Under the pieces are notes generated by a model. It ran no database searches. It was not told where the DNA came from and worked only from the letters and a program-made list of their open reading frames with translations. Below are positions 11,891 through 22,863 of a stretch of 64,000 bases of DNA, piece by piece. Position numbers and translations under genes: made by a program. Where the stretch lies: assembly GCA_914767715.1 (NCBI GenBank), contig OU612072.1, positions 16,616,001-16,680,000 of the forward strand. The letters are read 5' to 3'. Numbering within the stretch: position 1 is the first letter of the stretch; each line of letters starts with the position of its first letter. The DNA comes from Membranipora membranacea (Eukaryota; Bryozoa; Gymnolaemata; Cheilostomatida; Membraniporidae).

Positions 11891-12049
11891 TTGGTTACCC
11901 TTCAATTGAGCTGGCTGATTACACTTAACTAATTACCTTAATAAATAAGCAATTAATAACGAGTTAGAAGATTCAGCTCACCCTGGTCCACATGCATACA
12001 AACCTGATCCAAAAAATCTCAATACCACCCCATGGTGGGGAAGGGGAAT

Positions 12050-12064
12050 GTCGACTAATACGAC
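12050..12064 (-). repeat. 15-nt hairpin motif, YR copy, site 3
   Basis: GTCG - ACTAATA - CGAC: the same loop as sites 1 and 2, but the stem changed on both sides so that pairing is kept. It lies about 105 bp past the SGNH stop. Confidence 0.5.
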
Positions 12065-12168
12065 TTTAAATTCCATCCAATGAAAGGGGCAAGTGTACAT
12101 ATTTACATCATCGGTTCGTTGTCCATACTCACATCAATCAACAGTCGCAGGTTATAAACGATCCATCT

Positions 12169-12690
12169 TCACCAAAAGTTGTGGTTGATCACCCACACGA
12201 TAAAGGCAATGAGGTGACGTATTGCCTGCCGATAACCTTGATGAAGGAAGTGCACGCCATCCACGTTTCTCCACGCCTGTCGTCGATCCCACAACCAGAA
12301 TGTGACCTGAGGGTTGCAACTAAACCGTCTCTCCATAATCCCAGCATACTGGCGGGCCCTGGTATTGTAGTTAACATTGGATCACGGCCATAGTGATGGG
12401 ATCACCACTGTCTCTGCTCCTTCCTGCAGAATCTGATGAGCTAGGGATCCTATCCTATCAGCAAGTTGATAAGGGGAGCACCAACCAGCATCCAAGTCGT
12501 TCCCGCCAATCATAAGAACCACCAGTCGAAACCCCGCACAACGTCCAACTTGCTATTCTGCCCAGTTGATTCCCGCACCACCTTGCCATATCCATCTCAT
12601 AGAGACATCAGTGATGTGCTGACCAAGCCAGCGCCTGTGGGGGTACATTCTCCCAACATGGGAGTCATCCAAGATCAACACCGTAGCTTC
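12169..12690 (-). pseudogene. SGNH-hydrolase remnant of YR retrotransposon
   Basis: Hand translation of the minus strand from 12,690 gives one frame of about 173 codons with two stops (TAG near 12,557 and TGA near 12,389). It shows the SGNH blocks in order: VLILDDSHVGRM (nucleophile Ser in D-S-H), VVLMIGGNDLD (block III G-x-N-D) and VDGVHFLHQGY (block V Asp and His). The family is esterase/lipase-like. Such hydrolases are known as accessory domains of some retrotransposons, including Ngaro-type ones; the substrate is unknown. It begins right after a splice-acceptor-like TTTTTTAG, so it may have been a spliced exon. It lies downstream of the 5' region and upstream of gag. Confidence 0.7.
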
Positions 12691-12998
12691 CTAAAAAATA
12701 AACTCAGCATTGCACTATAATGACCTTCAGGACATGTTGCAACAAATTTTATTTGTTCTATTATTATTCATGTATGTATATCACAAAGACCTTTGTACCT
12801 CAATATGTGAAATGTTACACCACGTCCTGTAAGGCACAAGAAATGATCTTTAATTAAAGATTTAATTAACCAATAATGTTAAATGAAGTTCTGTTGTGCC
12901 GCCGGCTAATTTATTCTACCCACAGATACATAAGTAACATATATAATATAAAATATATAATAATATACATACCTACGTTAATTTATACCCCTTCACCC

Positions 12999-13262
12999 CT
13001 ATACAGCAGCCTCGGCCCCCTCTATTGGAAGTGATGGGCATTGCAAATGTGCCAAGATATGCCGCAAGTTATGGTCACCCAGCTTACTGTTGCTTTGAGC
13101 GGCTAGTTTGGGCGCTTCCTCGCGTATGCATAAACCAATAACCTCAAGAGGGGTGAACCCGATAACAGGAGCACATGTCAATACAATTCCAAGAGCAAAA
13201 CAAACAGCAATACTAAGCAGGTTCACATAAAAGGAAAAAGTTCCAGCCTGACAGGCGTGCAA
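12999..13262 (-). CDS. Short ORF in 5' region of YR element, hydrophobic segment
   Basis: 87 residues. The stretch NLLSIAVCFALGIVLTC near residues 14-30 is hydrophobic enough to span a membrane. The first ~45 residues recur at 59,113-59,285 in YR copy 2 with few changes, where the frame then fuses into RT sequence (a deletion junction). It is unclear whether this was ever translated; the conserved block could be part of the element's terminal repeat or leader. No family is recognised. Confidence 0.3.
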   Translation of the reverse strand: MHACQAGTFSFYVNLLSIAVCFALGIVLTCAPVIGFTPLEVIGLCIREEAPKLAAQSNSKLGDHNLRHILAHLQCPSLPIEGAEAAV

Positions 13263-13627
13263 ACAGGGGATCTAGGCCCTAGTGCAACAGGCGGCCCCGT
13301 CGGGCCCTCTCAAGTTTCATGAGGAATTTATTTTCACTTAGCGTCCCCTTCGGGCCCTTCTCAAGTTACATGAGGATATTATTATGTTGCCTTTAGGCAC
13401 CTCCCCTAATTACAATAGGGAAACTTCATTACTTGCTCCTTGAGCTACCTCAATTTACCAGAGGTTTATTTTACCTACATAATTAAATATTAGAAGAGAT
13501 TCATAATAAATCCGTCCAATATAAATTATTTATTCTGTTAAATAATTAAGCCCTAACAACCTTAGCTTTAGGTAGTCAGTCTGCCAATATAATAAAAGTA
13601 CAGAGTATCATTAATCAAGGCTTCAAG
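13139..13627 (-). repeat. YR element 5' terminal region, copy 1
   Basis: Matches 59,113-59,600 almost base for base, with GC-rich palindromic pieces such as GGCCCCGTCGGGCC. Both copies stop at the same point next to TRIM 3'-flank sequence, so the ancestral insertion predates the block duplication. Confidence 0.75.
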
Positions 13628-13798
13628 CAATATCACATATGTGTGCTGCAAGCAAGGTCTATCGATCAAGCCACTGACAATAACAGCATGCACAGTGACT
13701 ATAAAATATCTTGCCCTTTTCTTACACCAGTGGCGTATATTAGCAATCGACCACGGATATCCCAAAATCAAAATCTGTAATTACTGTGTGCAAGTCAG

Positions 13799-14085
13799 GC
13801 TGAATAGCTCAGGGTACCACTGTTTATTAAGAATGTTGTGGGTTCGAATCCCAACGATGTCAGATTTTTTTTCAAATGGATGCTTTATAACTGGAGCATT
13901 TTTACTTTTCCCAAGGGGGGTGTCTTATAAGTGGGGAATAACGGTACATCCAGAGTTTGACTTTTGCCCTTGAGCTGGACAAGCCAATCAAAAGCACGGT
14001 GTATTGACACACACCCCACACCCTCCTCGCCACGCCTACGGCGTGTGGATCGGGCTGCGCCCGATCATTATGCTCATCTCTAAAT
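13799..14085 (+). mobile_element. 287-bp tRNA-derived SINE with target duplication
   Basis: Flanked by AGTCAG at 13,793-13,798 and 14,086-14,091. The TRIM-C flank at about 32,995-33,015 has the same surrounding sequence with a single AGTCAG and no insert. The head has an A-box-like TAGCTCAGGGTAC and a perfect B box GGTTCGAATCC (about 13,840). The 3' part has two adjacent hairpins with 3-nt loops: CACGCC-TAC-GGCGTG (14,031-14,045) and ATCGGGC-TGC-GCCCGAT (14,049-14,065). Confidence 0.8.
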
Positions 14086-14965
14086 AGTCAGTGAGTGAAT
14101 TTTTTTAGAATATACGCCCCTGTCTTACACAGTGCAACAAAACCATTGCTCATATTCCTTGAAGAATTCATTGGTTGCAATATAAAACTATGAGGATTGA
14201 CCAATACTGCTCATCAAAAGCCGGCAAAACTTTAGTAAGTGCTGCAAGCATGTCCATTTTGCTAATATAATAATAATTTCATCATTGGATGCAATAAACC
14301 AATACCAAAAGGGCTGAGCGAGTTATTGTTCAAGGTAAGCAACAAAGGTATAAAATAAAGCCATAAATTTTAGCTAAGACCCTTTACAAACATATGATGT
14401 ATCATTATAATTCATTTTTATTTTTATATATCAAAATAAATGAATGTATAAATATTCAGTAAGGCTGAGCGATAAGATATAAACATGATCATAGTAACAG
14501 AAGAGGAAAAATACATCTTAGCTGTGAAGAAAAGGAGAGGTAGAAATAAAAATGATGATTTGGTATAACCGTTCTACTATGGTCGTAAATCAGGTGATCA
14601 AATGTGATATAAATAGCTTTTTAAAACTGTTCAACCTTGGTTCAACGACGCGTATAGATCATTGCCAGGCAAACAACAACAGCCATTATTAACTAAAATA
14701 AGGTCGATAGAGATTCTCTATTTCATTCAGTGAGAATCTCATACATGAGCACAGATTGCACACCGAATGTAGGAACAACGAGTGTTTTACCGTACAGACA
14801 TAAATCAAGTGTATCAGACCTCTTTGCTGGAACAGTCAGTACTCTGTTCAGATTTCCTGAAAATGACAATTATACCGGGTATACAATTATGTAACTACAA
14901 TATAAGTAGAGGACGAAAACTCCAGAAATAAATCTCCTACACTCGAGTTTGTAGAGGGAAGAACC

Positions 14966-15003
14966 TGTTCATATATATATATATATATGTAGAAATATAT
15001 ATA

Positions 15004-15045
<42 letters not shown>
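14966..15045. repeat. (TA)n microsatellite
   Basis: Long AT dinucleotide runs between the last two exons of TRIM-A. Similar runs sit in the same intron of C (33,892-33,946) and D (60,548-60,570). Confidence 0.9.
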
Positions 15046-15047
<2 letters not shown>

Positions 15048-16194
15048 TAACATTCTCACTGGTCTCCAGTATCATTACAATGGTATGTATAACACAAGAT
15101 TGAATTTTTGTGTATATTACAAAATTTAATCTAATTGACAAGTGTGTATCATGAGATCATTATATTTATGTATATATTATATATATTTTACAACCTACCA
15201 TTACCCTCATCCAAAACAGATATTTCTGTGTGGTCCAAGCAATTTGTTGCCACAAGCACGACTCCTGCTGGATGATGAACAATCCCTCTAGGGCTGATGA
15301 CTCTCTCAGAACTCCAGATGAGACCCCCATCCTCTAAATTCATCTTCACTACTTTTCCTGCTGATCTGTCAGATATGACCACACAGTCATCTCCACAGCT
15401 GCTCATGCTCACATTGTCTTTCATTGTCAGAGTGACAGGACAGGCAACTCTTCTGATGACATCTCCTGTGAATGAGTAGATGATGATCTGCTTAGCAGGC
15501 CAATCTCCAACAGCTAGCTGATTTTCATTGATGACTACAATATGCTGTCCTGCGTATGGAACGGCAGGATGGTCCCATGATGAGAGTAACGAGCCATCAG
15601 ATATATCATAGACATTGATCTTTGATTGAATTTTACTGATGTACAGGAGAGTGTGCTTCAAGCTTTAACTCCAGCCTTTCATACTCCTCCATCACATACT
15701 TTATCTAAAACAAAATGAATAAATAATTCTAAATGCTAAATCCGTAAGTGTTAATATCATGCATATCATAAGCTTCAATTAACTTTCAATAAAGAAATAG
15801 GCCGCCATAGTTTAATAACTTATCCACTAAGGAGTTGTGTGCCCTTAGGAATCAGAGGACATCTTGTAGCAATTGTGCAATGATCAAGGACAAATTATTA
15901 GGCATTACACATTAGCCCTCACATATTTATCTCTGGACTGGTGTAGCTGAGACACCAGCTCTTCTGTCTTCTTATCCCAATTCCTCAGTCCTTCCATCGT
16001 ATCCCTGACAAGTCTGTCAGCTTCACTTTCTCTCTGCTGAGCCTCAACTCTCAGTTTATCTAGCTCCTGTAATAGGGTCCTCTCTAACTTCTCTAACACT
16101 GTAAACTTGTGACTGCCGCCTGAAATATTCATGCGCTAACCTTTGTGAGACTTGAAAATGTTTGTGCAACAACCGTAAGAAGAGACGAACATGT

Positions 16195-16420
16195 AGATGA
16201 CATAATATTCACCTGAGAGGTCACTCAATCATGAAAGCTCCCCTTATCGGACCTGAACCCACGACTCCAGCGACTCATTATGTCTGAAAGAAAAGCAAGT
16301 GCTTTTCCCAATTGCACCATCTCACCATCCCAAAAAAGTGGGCTGATGGTTCCAATAAGCAAGCCCGCTATTCACTAGTCGAAGTCGTTCTCTTTGCCTG
16401 ACTGGTATCATTTCTGTCAT
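16195..16420 (-). mobile_element. tRNA-related SINE in TRIM-A intron
   Basis: On the minus strand, GATGGTGAGATGGTGCAATT (A-box region) is followed by GTGGGTTCAGGTCC (B box) and GGGGAGCTTTCAT. The same order occurs at 25,830-26,050 in TRIM-B and on the plus strand at 43,320-43,530, so this is a dispersed family. Its presence in both A and B shows that it was there before the tandem duplication. Confidence 0.6.
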
Positions 16421-17699
16421 TTTTGGGTGAATATAAATAGGGCTGTGCATGAAAAATATAGTGTTAATTTACTCTAAAAATGTTCCAAAACAATTGGGCT
16501 ACTCACCCTTCGAGCAATCGGTATTTTCAGGCAAACAATTTACACAAAAGGTCCTGTAGCATTCAGGACAACCAAATGTCAGCTCCTGATCTTTGTGTAC
16601 AGAACAGAATCTCTTCTCTAACTTTTTCATGGCTCTTCTGTATACAGCAATCTCCACCACATTGTGTTCAGGATGTAGCTCAAAATGAGGCTGAAAAGGA
16701 CAACAAAGGCTGTGACTTTAAAACCACTCTTTTGGGTCAAGAAGTGATCTTAAACTTTCATATTTGCACTGAGCAGTCATTTAATCTGAGTTTGGCAAGT
16801 CAGATCGCACGGCAACTTGCTTCCTTGTACTGTATTCATTCCTGCTGTACTGACAGAAAAGTTTCTTGGCAAAGGCATATGGTAACAATCCTCATGGTAC
16901 CAACTACAATGTGTGCCTTGCTCACCATTTAAACTCTACCGTATTGCGAAGACAATTATTAGCGTTGAGATGGGAAGGAACAGAACAGAATACATTAAAT
17001 TTTTTCTAAAGTATTGTGATACGAGAGACAGCAAAACAAATACGGTGAAGAACAAAGTTAGATCAAAATCAAAAGAATTAAGAAAAGCAATTTGAACAAT
17101 ATCAGATCATGTTATATTGAAAATTTTCACTCACCCCGGAGTGGTTGTCACAGAACACATTGTTACAGTCATAACAATACATGTCAGCAGTATTCTTATC
17201 TTTCCCTTTTTTCTTCTCACAAACATGACAGAGAATTATCTCCTCTTCTGCTTTTTTGCTTGAGGCTGATGGGATGTTCACAACAGTCTCGGCAGTGACT
17301 GATCTACAACACGTAGAATGGCAATTGCAAAGGGACAGCAGAGTACAAAGAGACAGTAAATGAGTAGCGATCGACCTTGTTGATGGAGATATTTTTCAGT
17401 GATATTTTACTGGCAATCAGAATGAGAAGCTAAAGTACAGCCAGGTTTGTAAATAAATTAATTAGATTATAATAATAGACCAAGGTTTACCTGCATGTTT
17501 TACAAGGAATTACTTGAGTTGACACTTCAGAGATGGTCAGTAGACACTTGGTACAGATTGTATGAGAACAGGGTAGTAGTTTTATATCACAGCTGAGAAA
17601 AGTATCAAACTCCATACAGATAACACACTGAGCTTCAGCCTCGCCCGATGTCATCAGAGCGGTAGCCATTCCTCAGTACAGGAATACCTGCTGGTGAAA

Positions 17700-19630
17700 A
17701 TAAGGGATCGGACATATTTTGATGCGGCTTTGAAATACACTCTGATCAGGTCCATGGCTATATCATAACCTTTCCTAACACAACTCACCTGACCCTGACA
17801 TCAGATCCTAGAATATGGCCACACGGACCTGGCTGGGCCGCTCATCTGACCCCAAGTTTTATAATAAACAGCCGATTCTATTCATTAATCCATTAATATC
17901 ATGATATTAGATGATGAATGTTTATTGACACTGACAATTTTGGTGGAATATGAATAGACAGTCAATCATCAACTCTATTCAACAGTAGGGATCAGAAGCT
18001 TAGCATTGAATTGTATTAGCCAAGTGTGATTGAAAACAATCAAAGGGTGTCAACAAACCAATCGAACTGAGGCGGCATTTACTCAAAATTTTACCCCCCC
18101 TACAAATCTGCGATTTTCTCTTGTTCTAAGTCAGCAAGAGCTCCCTAGTTTTTTCACCATAAAATCCAGCTGTGTCTGCTGAAGCTTAATAGAATTGATC
18201 TCACTCAGACATAACGCATCATTGATATACAGGCAGCTGATTAGGGTGTTGTCGTGTGGATTAAAAGTGGAATATTTATGTCATGCTTAATCCAATCAGG
18301 GAGAATTCCCCCTGATCAAATCGACATGCACCTTGAATGTTTGATGAGATGAATCATAACAAACAAAATCCACGATGACGATCACGGCCGAAGATGGCAT
18401 ATCTAGGTTAACTGCTTTTAGTAATCTGCTTTTATGTATCTAGTAATCTGCTTGTAAACTCCTCCAAAACCCATTCAATTCAATTTTGAGGGCCCAAAGT
18501 TGCTCTCTAGGCTTTGGCGGCCGGGACTCCGCCCAAACCCCGTTGGTGGAGCATTCAACGCTCCCCAAATCCCCGGCTCGGTTTGCTCAGGCGCTTTGCG
18601 CCCTCAGTGTGCACAGGGTAGTTAAAGTTGGCAGGGTCACAATTGAAAGCTAGAAATTCCCCCTACCTGACCATAACTGATTCCAACAGTAATTCTCAGC
18701 CAGTTGTGAAGAATATAATCTAATGCACTTTACCATACCGTTTCCCATTGGGATAGCATTAAATGACCATTTGCCAAGATCTTACAGTGCAAATATGGAG
18801 CGAAATATGATGAGCATACTATCTAACTAATTAATAAAACAAAACTAAGAGATAGGTGATTGCTCTATTAATGTTGCATCGATAATCAGGCACCCGGATC
18901 TTGTCAACCAGTCATTTACAGCCAGAAATAATTCAGAAATACCTAAGAGATCTCACCTGCACAACTTGTCACTAGCAGAGCTTTGAACAAAATGGTGGAC
19001 AGTTGCTAAGATGCAAATCATTATTCACCGGGAAATGGAAAATCCCGCAAGCAGTTTCATTTTTATTTACTATTGCCCAGCACTGGGATGTGATATATGA
19101 GATTGTATTTTCAGTTTAATTGTTATTGAGGCAGCATTGTTCTATTGATTTAGCTAATGTAAGGTTGCCAATACAAATCAATAATTTCCCATATAAATAT
19201 CAATGCAAGGACAACAATGAGGTCCCAGCAATTTTGTTTTATTGACACACAAAGCTGAATATTTGAACAATTTTATGAATAAAAAACGCCAGGCTCAGCA
19301 AAGGAAGCTATCAGTTGTATTTGAAGCTCGTTATTATACAGGTTTCAACAAGAACATGAGCAGATTTTAATTCTTATAATATGACTGAAATGTTTGCAAT
19401 CACTGTGATTGATATTATAGAGCCGTCATTACAAATAAGATGTTTGAATCTTCAACATGCAGCTAATTTAATTTCTGTATACTTCTATAAAATGTTCAGG
19501 TGCAGGCTCTGTGATCTTGCAGCCTTACGAACTCTCTGCTCAGCGAGCCTTTGTTTCAGGTCAACAAGCCCTAAACATATCAAAAAAGTATTCCTGTACA
19601 GCATAATGCCTTTGATAATAATGGTTACAT
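17700..19630. other. TRIM-A / mrpl4 intergenic region
   Basis: About 1.9 kb between the TRIM-A start and the mrpl4 stop, repeated nearly in full at 27,340-29,185. No coding sequence is recognised. A GC-rich island at about 18,515-18,612 (with GGCGC-TTT-GCGCC) stands out from AT-rich surroundings and is present in both copies, so it is older than the duplication. The TRIM-A promoter should lie near 17,700-17,850. Confidence 0.6.
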
Positions 19631-19631
19631 T

Positions 19632-21125
19632 CTACAACGGATCATGATCGCCCTTCTTGTATTTAATCTGCATGACTCCGGGCTTGTGATAATGATAGAG
19701 TATTCTCTCTTCTATTTTATTGACAGCAGGTAAAGTCAGCACCACTGCTTCGTGTTTCACCATACTGTGTACATTTAAACCTGAAAATGGTAGAAAAAAA
19801 CCCTTAGAAAAAAGCAAGCTGATCTGCGGCAGCAAGTAATCAAAATATGTTACTTATTTTTGCAGAACATTTTGATTTTATATCTATTTAATGTTAACTT
19901 ACGGAAGCTGCGCTTGGCTCCAAAAGGGTGAAAATTAGCATAAATTTAGAAATAAAACTGGAGTTGAAATAAATAGCACTACTGGCAAAGCTAAGGAAAA
20001 AATTGCCCATGTAATTTGGGAGCATTTGAGAAACATACCGACAAGAATTTGCACCGCAATGCCCTCGCATTTATCGTGTGGCAAGTCAAGATGTTTGTAG
20101 AATAGCGCAAGATAAATTTCCTAAGCCATCACTACCATGAAAGTTATTATCGCAGCAGCCAATACTTTCATTAGCTTGAAATAGTGTTATGCTATGACAA
20201 ATCATGTGACCTGCAGGGAGCCATCACAACAAGCGCATAAACAAAATCAGGAGGAGCACTTGTCATCCGGCTTCATCTCAGCAAATTATGGGCATCCAAT
20301 ATTGAAACTTTGTGACATGTAATGGGAGACATTGATGGATAAGTGTAAGTGTAAGTGTAAGTGTAAGTGTAAGTGTAAGTAAGAATGTGATTGACCAATT
20401 AGCCCAGAAGTTATGAAGCCCAGAAGTAATGATGCCCAGAAGTTATGAAGTCAAGAAGTTATGAAGCCCGGAAGTTATGAAGCCCAGAAGTTATGAAGCC
20501 CAGAAGTTATGAAACCCATAAGTTATGAAGCCCAGAAATAATGAAGCCCAGAAGTTATGAAGCCCAGAAGTTATGAAGCCCAGAAATAATGAAGCACAGA
20601 AGTTATGAGTGAAAAATCACAATGAGAATAATGTTGGTACTAATGATAGTCTTGAGGAGAGGGGAATACTCACCTAACACAGACATAGCATTATATTCTG
20701 GTACTTTGCTGAGAGAGTTGGCTATATTCTGAGGCATTTCATCAGCATCATCCACAAAGAGGACAGACAATCCCCAATCTCGTGATTTCACTAAATCTCT
20801 CATATACTCTGGGTCTTCTGTGGGTATATCCAGCGAGTCCACCACAAAGAGGGAGTTCTACAACCAACAATATATCCGTATTAACCATTATAACTTAATA
20901 ATGATAAATAAATCGTGATATAAGAGGGGCAGAAACTGGTTAATTTGATAAGAATGATCTAACAAAAAAGCAGACATGGACTTTACGTCCCTCTGCCATC
21001 TTCTTGGCCTTGTGCTGTAAATATATTATATATACAATGTTCTTCATCCTTTCTGCTAAGTTAGTCGGCAATTTAGCTCAGATACTGCAGTTTATATTAT
21101 TATATCATTATTATATAACATAATA

Positions 21126-21172
<47 letters not shown>

Positions 21173-21749
21173 CGGTGGTGGCAGGTTACAATTCATAACA
21201 CTCACCTGAACAAACTTCATAGATAGAGTAGTGGTGAGACCGAGAACCCTAACTCCAAAGGCCAGATTGTAAAAATAACTGAGCGGCCCTCTTGGTCCCT
21301 TAGCGGCACCACCTAAAATATAATAGTGATATACACGAAGACAGTCGTGCTTTAAAATTAAAGAATGATTTCACGAATATGCCGCTGATGAAATTATATA
21401 GTGGAATTTGTTTGACAATTTGCAAGCAATAAATTATATTTATAAGTAGTAACTTGCGGTGTTAAATCATGGTTAGTTTACAACAACAATAACCAACATG
21501 TAACACCCTGGAATCAGACCAACTTATCCGTCGTTTGAATCAACCTTCCTCTTCACATTTAAACCTAGCATGTTTTGACAAGAGTCTTTGTTCAAAAAAC
21601 TGCAAAGTTCAAACTAACAGTAATACATTACCTCCTTTCCGCAGCAGAGATCTTATACTGCCATGACGAGCTCTGCCAGTTTCTTTTTGAGGCCAGGGCT
21701 TTGTTCCTCCTCCCGGCATTTCTGCACGCGTCTCAACTCGAGTGTAGTT
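19632..21749 (-). CDS. mrpl4: Mitochondrial ribosomal protein uL4m
   Basis: Four exons are certain: 21,632-21,749, 21,206-21,312, 20,674-20,857 and 19,632-19,780 (stop included). Joined, they read in frame. Diagnostic uL4 stretches are [20 protein letters not shown] (RNA-binding loop), [33 protein letters not shown] and [20 protein letters not shown]. Role by family: component of the large subunit of the mitochondrial ribosome, lining the exit tunnel. All joins have GT-AG borders. The N-terminal exons, including the mitochondrial import signal, were not found with confidence; sequence at 22,018-22,266 is a weak candidate. The intron between the last two exons holds a 16-bp minisatellite. The gene lies between TRIM-A and TRIM-B on the same strand. 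A broken copy is at 29,185-30,790. Confidence 0.88.
20343..20610. repeat. Minisatellites in mrpl4 intron
   Basis: First a 6-bp repeat (GTGTAA, about 7 units, 20,343-20,385), then about 12 units of a 16-bp repeat, GAAGCCCAGAAGTTAT (20,403-20,606). The pseudogene copy has fewer 16-bp units (29,988-30,120) and almost no 6-bp repeat. Confidence 0.9.
21131..21168. repeat. (AT)n microsatellite in mrpl4 intron
   Basis: Uninterrupted AT run of about 38 bp. The shorter counterpart is at 30,646-30,667. Confidence 0.9.
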
Positions 21750-22863
21750 CTATATCAGACACGAAAAGTCAAATTCATTTTACATGAATCCTGTTGTCAA
21801 TGAGAGAAAATCACTTTCTTTGTTTTTCATAATGTGAGGAGCGGAGATTTGAACTCACTGTGCATATACTTTAAGAGAGTATATGCTGTGTACTATTATT
21901 ATGTATAGTTGTTCTATAACCGTCCTACTTTAAAATTTGGTTCTAACTATGGTTCTAGTAATGGTTTTAAATCTTGCACTCCGGACACTTCTAAATGTCA
22001 CTTTATTGTTGTGTAATTTATTTGTAGTTCCAATTTGGAGTTACCTCCTCTTTCATGCACTGAAGAAAGACAAGATCGCTCAAATCTATTGAAACGTGGC
22101 TCCAATTGGTAATATATTGTATATTATTGTATATAATATTGTATATTATGTATATTATTGGGATTTCACTTTCACTCATTAGCAAGGCTGTCATTCTGAC
22201 TGACAGCGGCTTTCTCCCTCCAGCCATGATGATCTGTGCAAAATATTTTTGGGAGCCCGAGATCACCCTTCCATAAATAGGATAGCGTTGCTAGACAATG
22301 ATATTTACCATAAATACACCTGGACTGCTTTGTTTTAATTTATTCATTTATGCATGGTCTTTATTTGTCATTGACTTTGATCGGCAGTAATAAAGTATAT
22401 CTATATGGAAAAAAACTACTTTTTATTTAATTTGATGCTTGGATGCGATAAACCAATTACAAAAATGCTGAGCGAGAAATTGTTCAATTCAAGCAACGAG
22501 GACCCTTTTCGAACATATGATGTATCATTTGAATTCATTCGTTCATTCATTTATATTATACAATATGTATTTATAATATATACAATGAGGTTGAGCGAAT
22601 AGAATAGATATACATTTTGGTGATTTGTTTTTTCAATGTGAGAGAAGAAGATGTATCATTATTCCAAAGAAAAAAGAGTGATAGCTATAAATAAACAGGA
22701 AAGCATCACATCTCTACTATGGTGGTACAAAAGGTGGTAAAATCAAAAGGATTTAGGGTAATATATCACCTTTTTAATAACATTTTAATAATTATATAAA
22801 TCCTTACTAGGTGAACTTCAATAGCCATTCATAGCAAAGACAGGTCGATAAAGTTTCTCGATT

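Larger units (their letters stand above)
4802..11902. mobile_element. ~7.1 kb inverted-repeat DNA element in YR copy 1
   Basis: The ends match as inverted repeats: AAGGGCAACCAAGGTTTC at 4,802-4,819 and AAGGGTAACCAAGGTTTC on the other strand at 11,885-11,902. A second inverted pair of about 115 bp lies further in (4,929-5,045 and 11,520-11,655), containing the GGCGGCCCATAGCACC block and repeats of AATGCGCATTAG. No transposase was recognised inside, and no target-site duplication is evident. It may be a non-autonomous or composite element. Apart from the repeats listed separately, 5.2-9.5 kb shows nothing recognisable. Confidence 0.5.
1500..13627 (-). mobile_element. Ngaro-like YR retrotransposon, copy 1, interrupted
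   Basis: Reading the minus strand from 13,627, the parts are a 5' region also found at 59,113-59,600, an SGNH-hydrolase remnant (12,690-12,169), a gag-like ORF, reverse transcriptase, RNase H and a tyrosine-recombinase remnant. A DNA element at 4,802-11,902 separates the hydrolase from gag. The RT/RNase H then recombinase order, with no methyltransferase seen, resembles Ngaro elements. The 5' boundary is inferred from the junction with TRIM 3'-flank sequence, because TRIM-C lacks the element there (junction 32,838). Treating the two halves as one element is inference from order, strand and the shared hairpin at 2,326, 3,698 and 12,050. Stop codons and a deletion show it is dead. Confidence 0.65.
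14723..17669 (-). pseudogene. TRIM-like gene A, internally deleted
   Basis: Exons (minus): 17,491-17,669 RING (C3HC4, with C-x2-C in QCVICMEF and C-x-H in LLPCSHTICTKC); 17,135-17,303 first B-box-like zinc motif; 16,507-16,690 second B-box (FCSVHKDQELTFGCPEC); 15,923-16,119 coiled coil; a fused exon 15,199-15,704; and a last exon 14,723-14,856. In the fused exon the coiled-coil continuation jumps straight into the middle of the propeller. Compared with TRIM-B, about 1.6 kb is missing, including the exon before the Pro-rich linker and the first half of the propeller. The join is out of frame: translation stops at VHQ, about 266 codons from the start. The locus could still make a RING-B-box-coiled-coil protein lacking its target domain. 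By family TRIM proteins are ubiquitin E3 ligases. Confidence 0.8.

Noticed and set aside
16480-16932. 150-codon open frame on the plus strand
   Set aside because: It is antisense to a TRIM-A exon and its intron; not supported as a gene.
22018-22266. First exon of mrpl4
   Set aside because: Contains a basic stretch but could not be joined in frame to the next certain exon; left as a possibility only.
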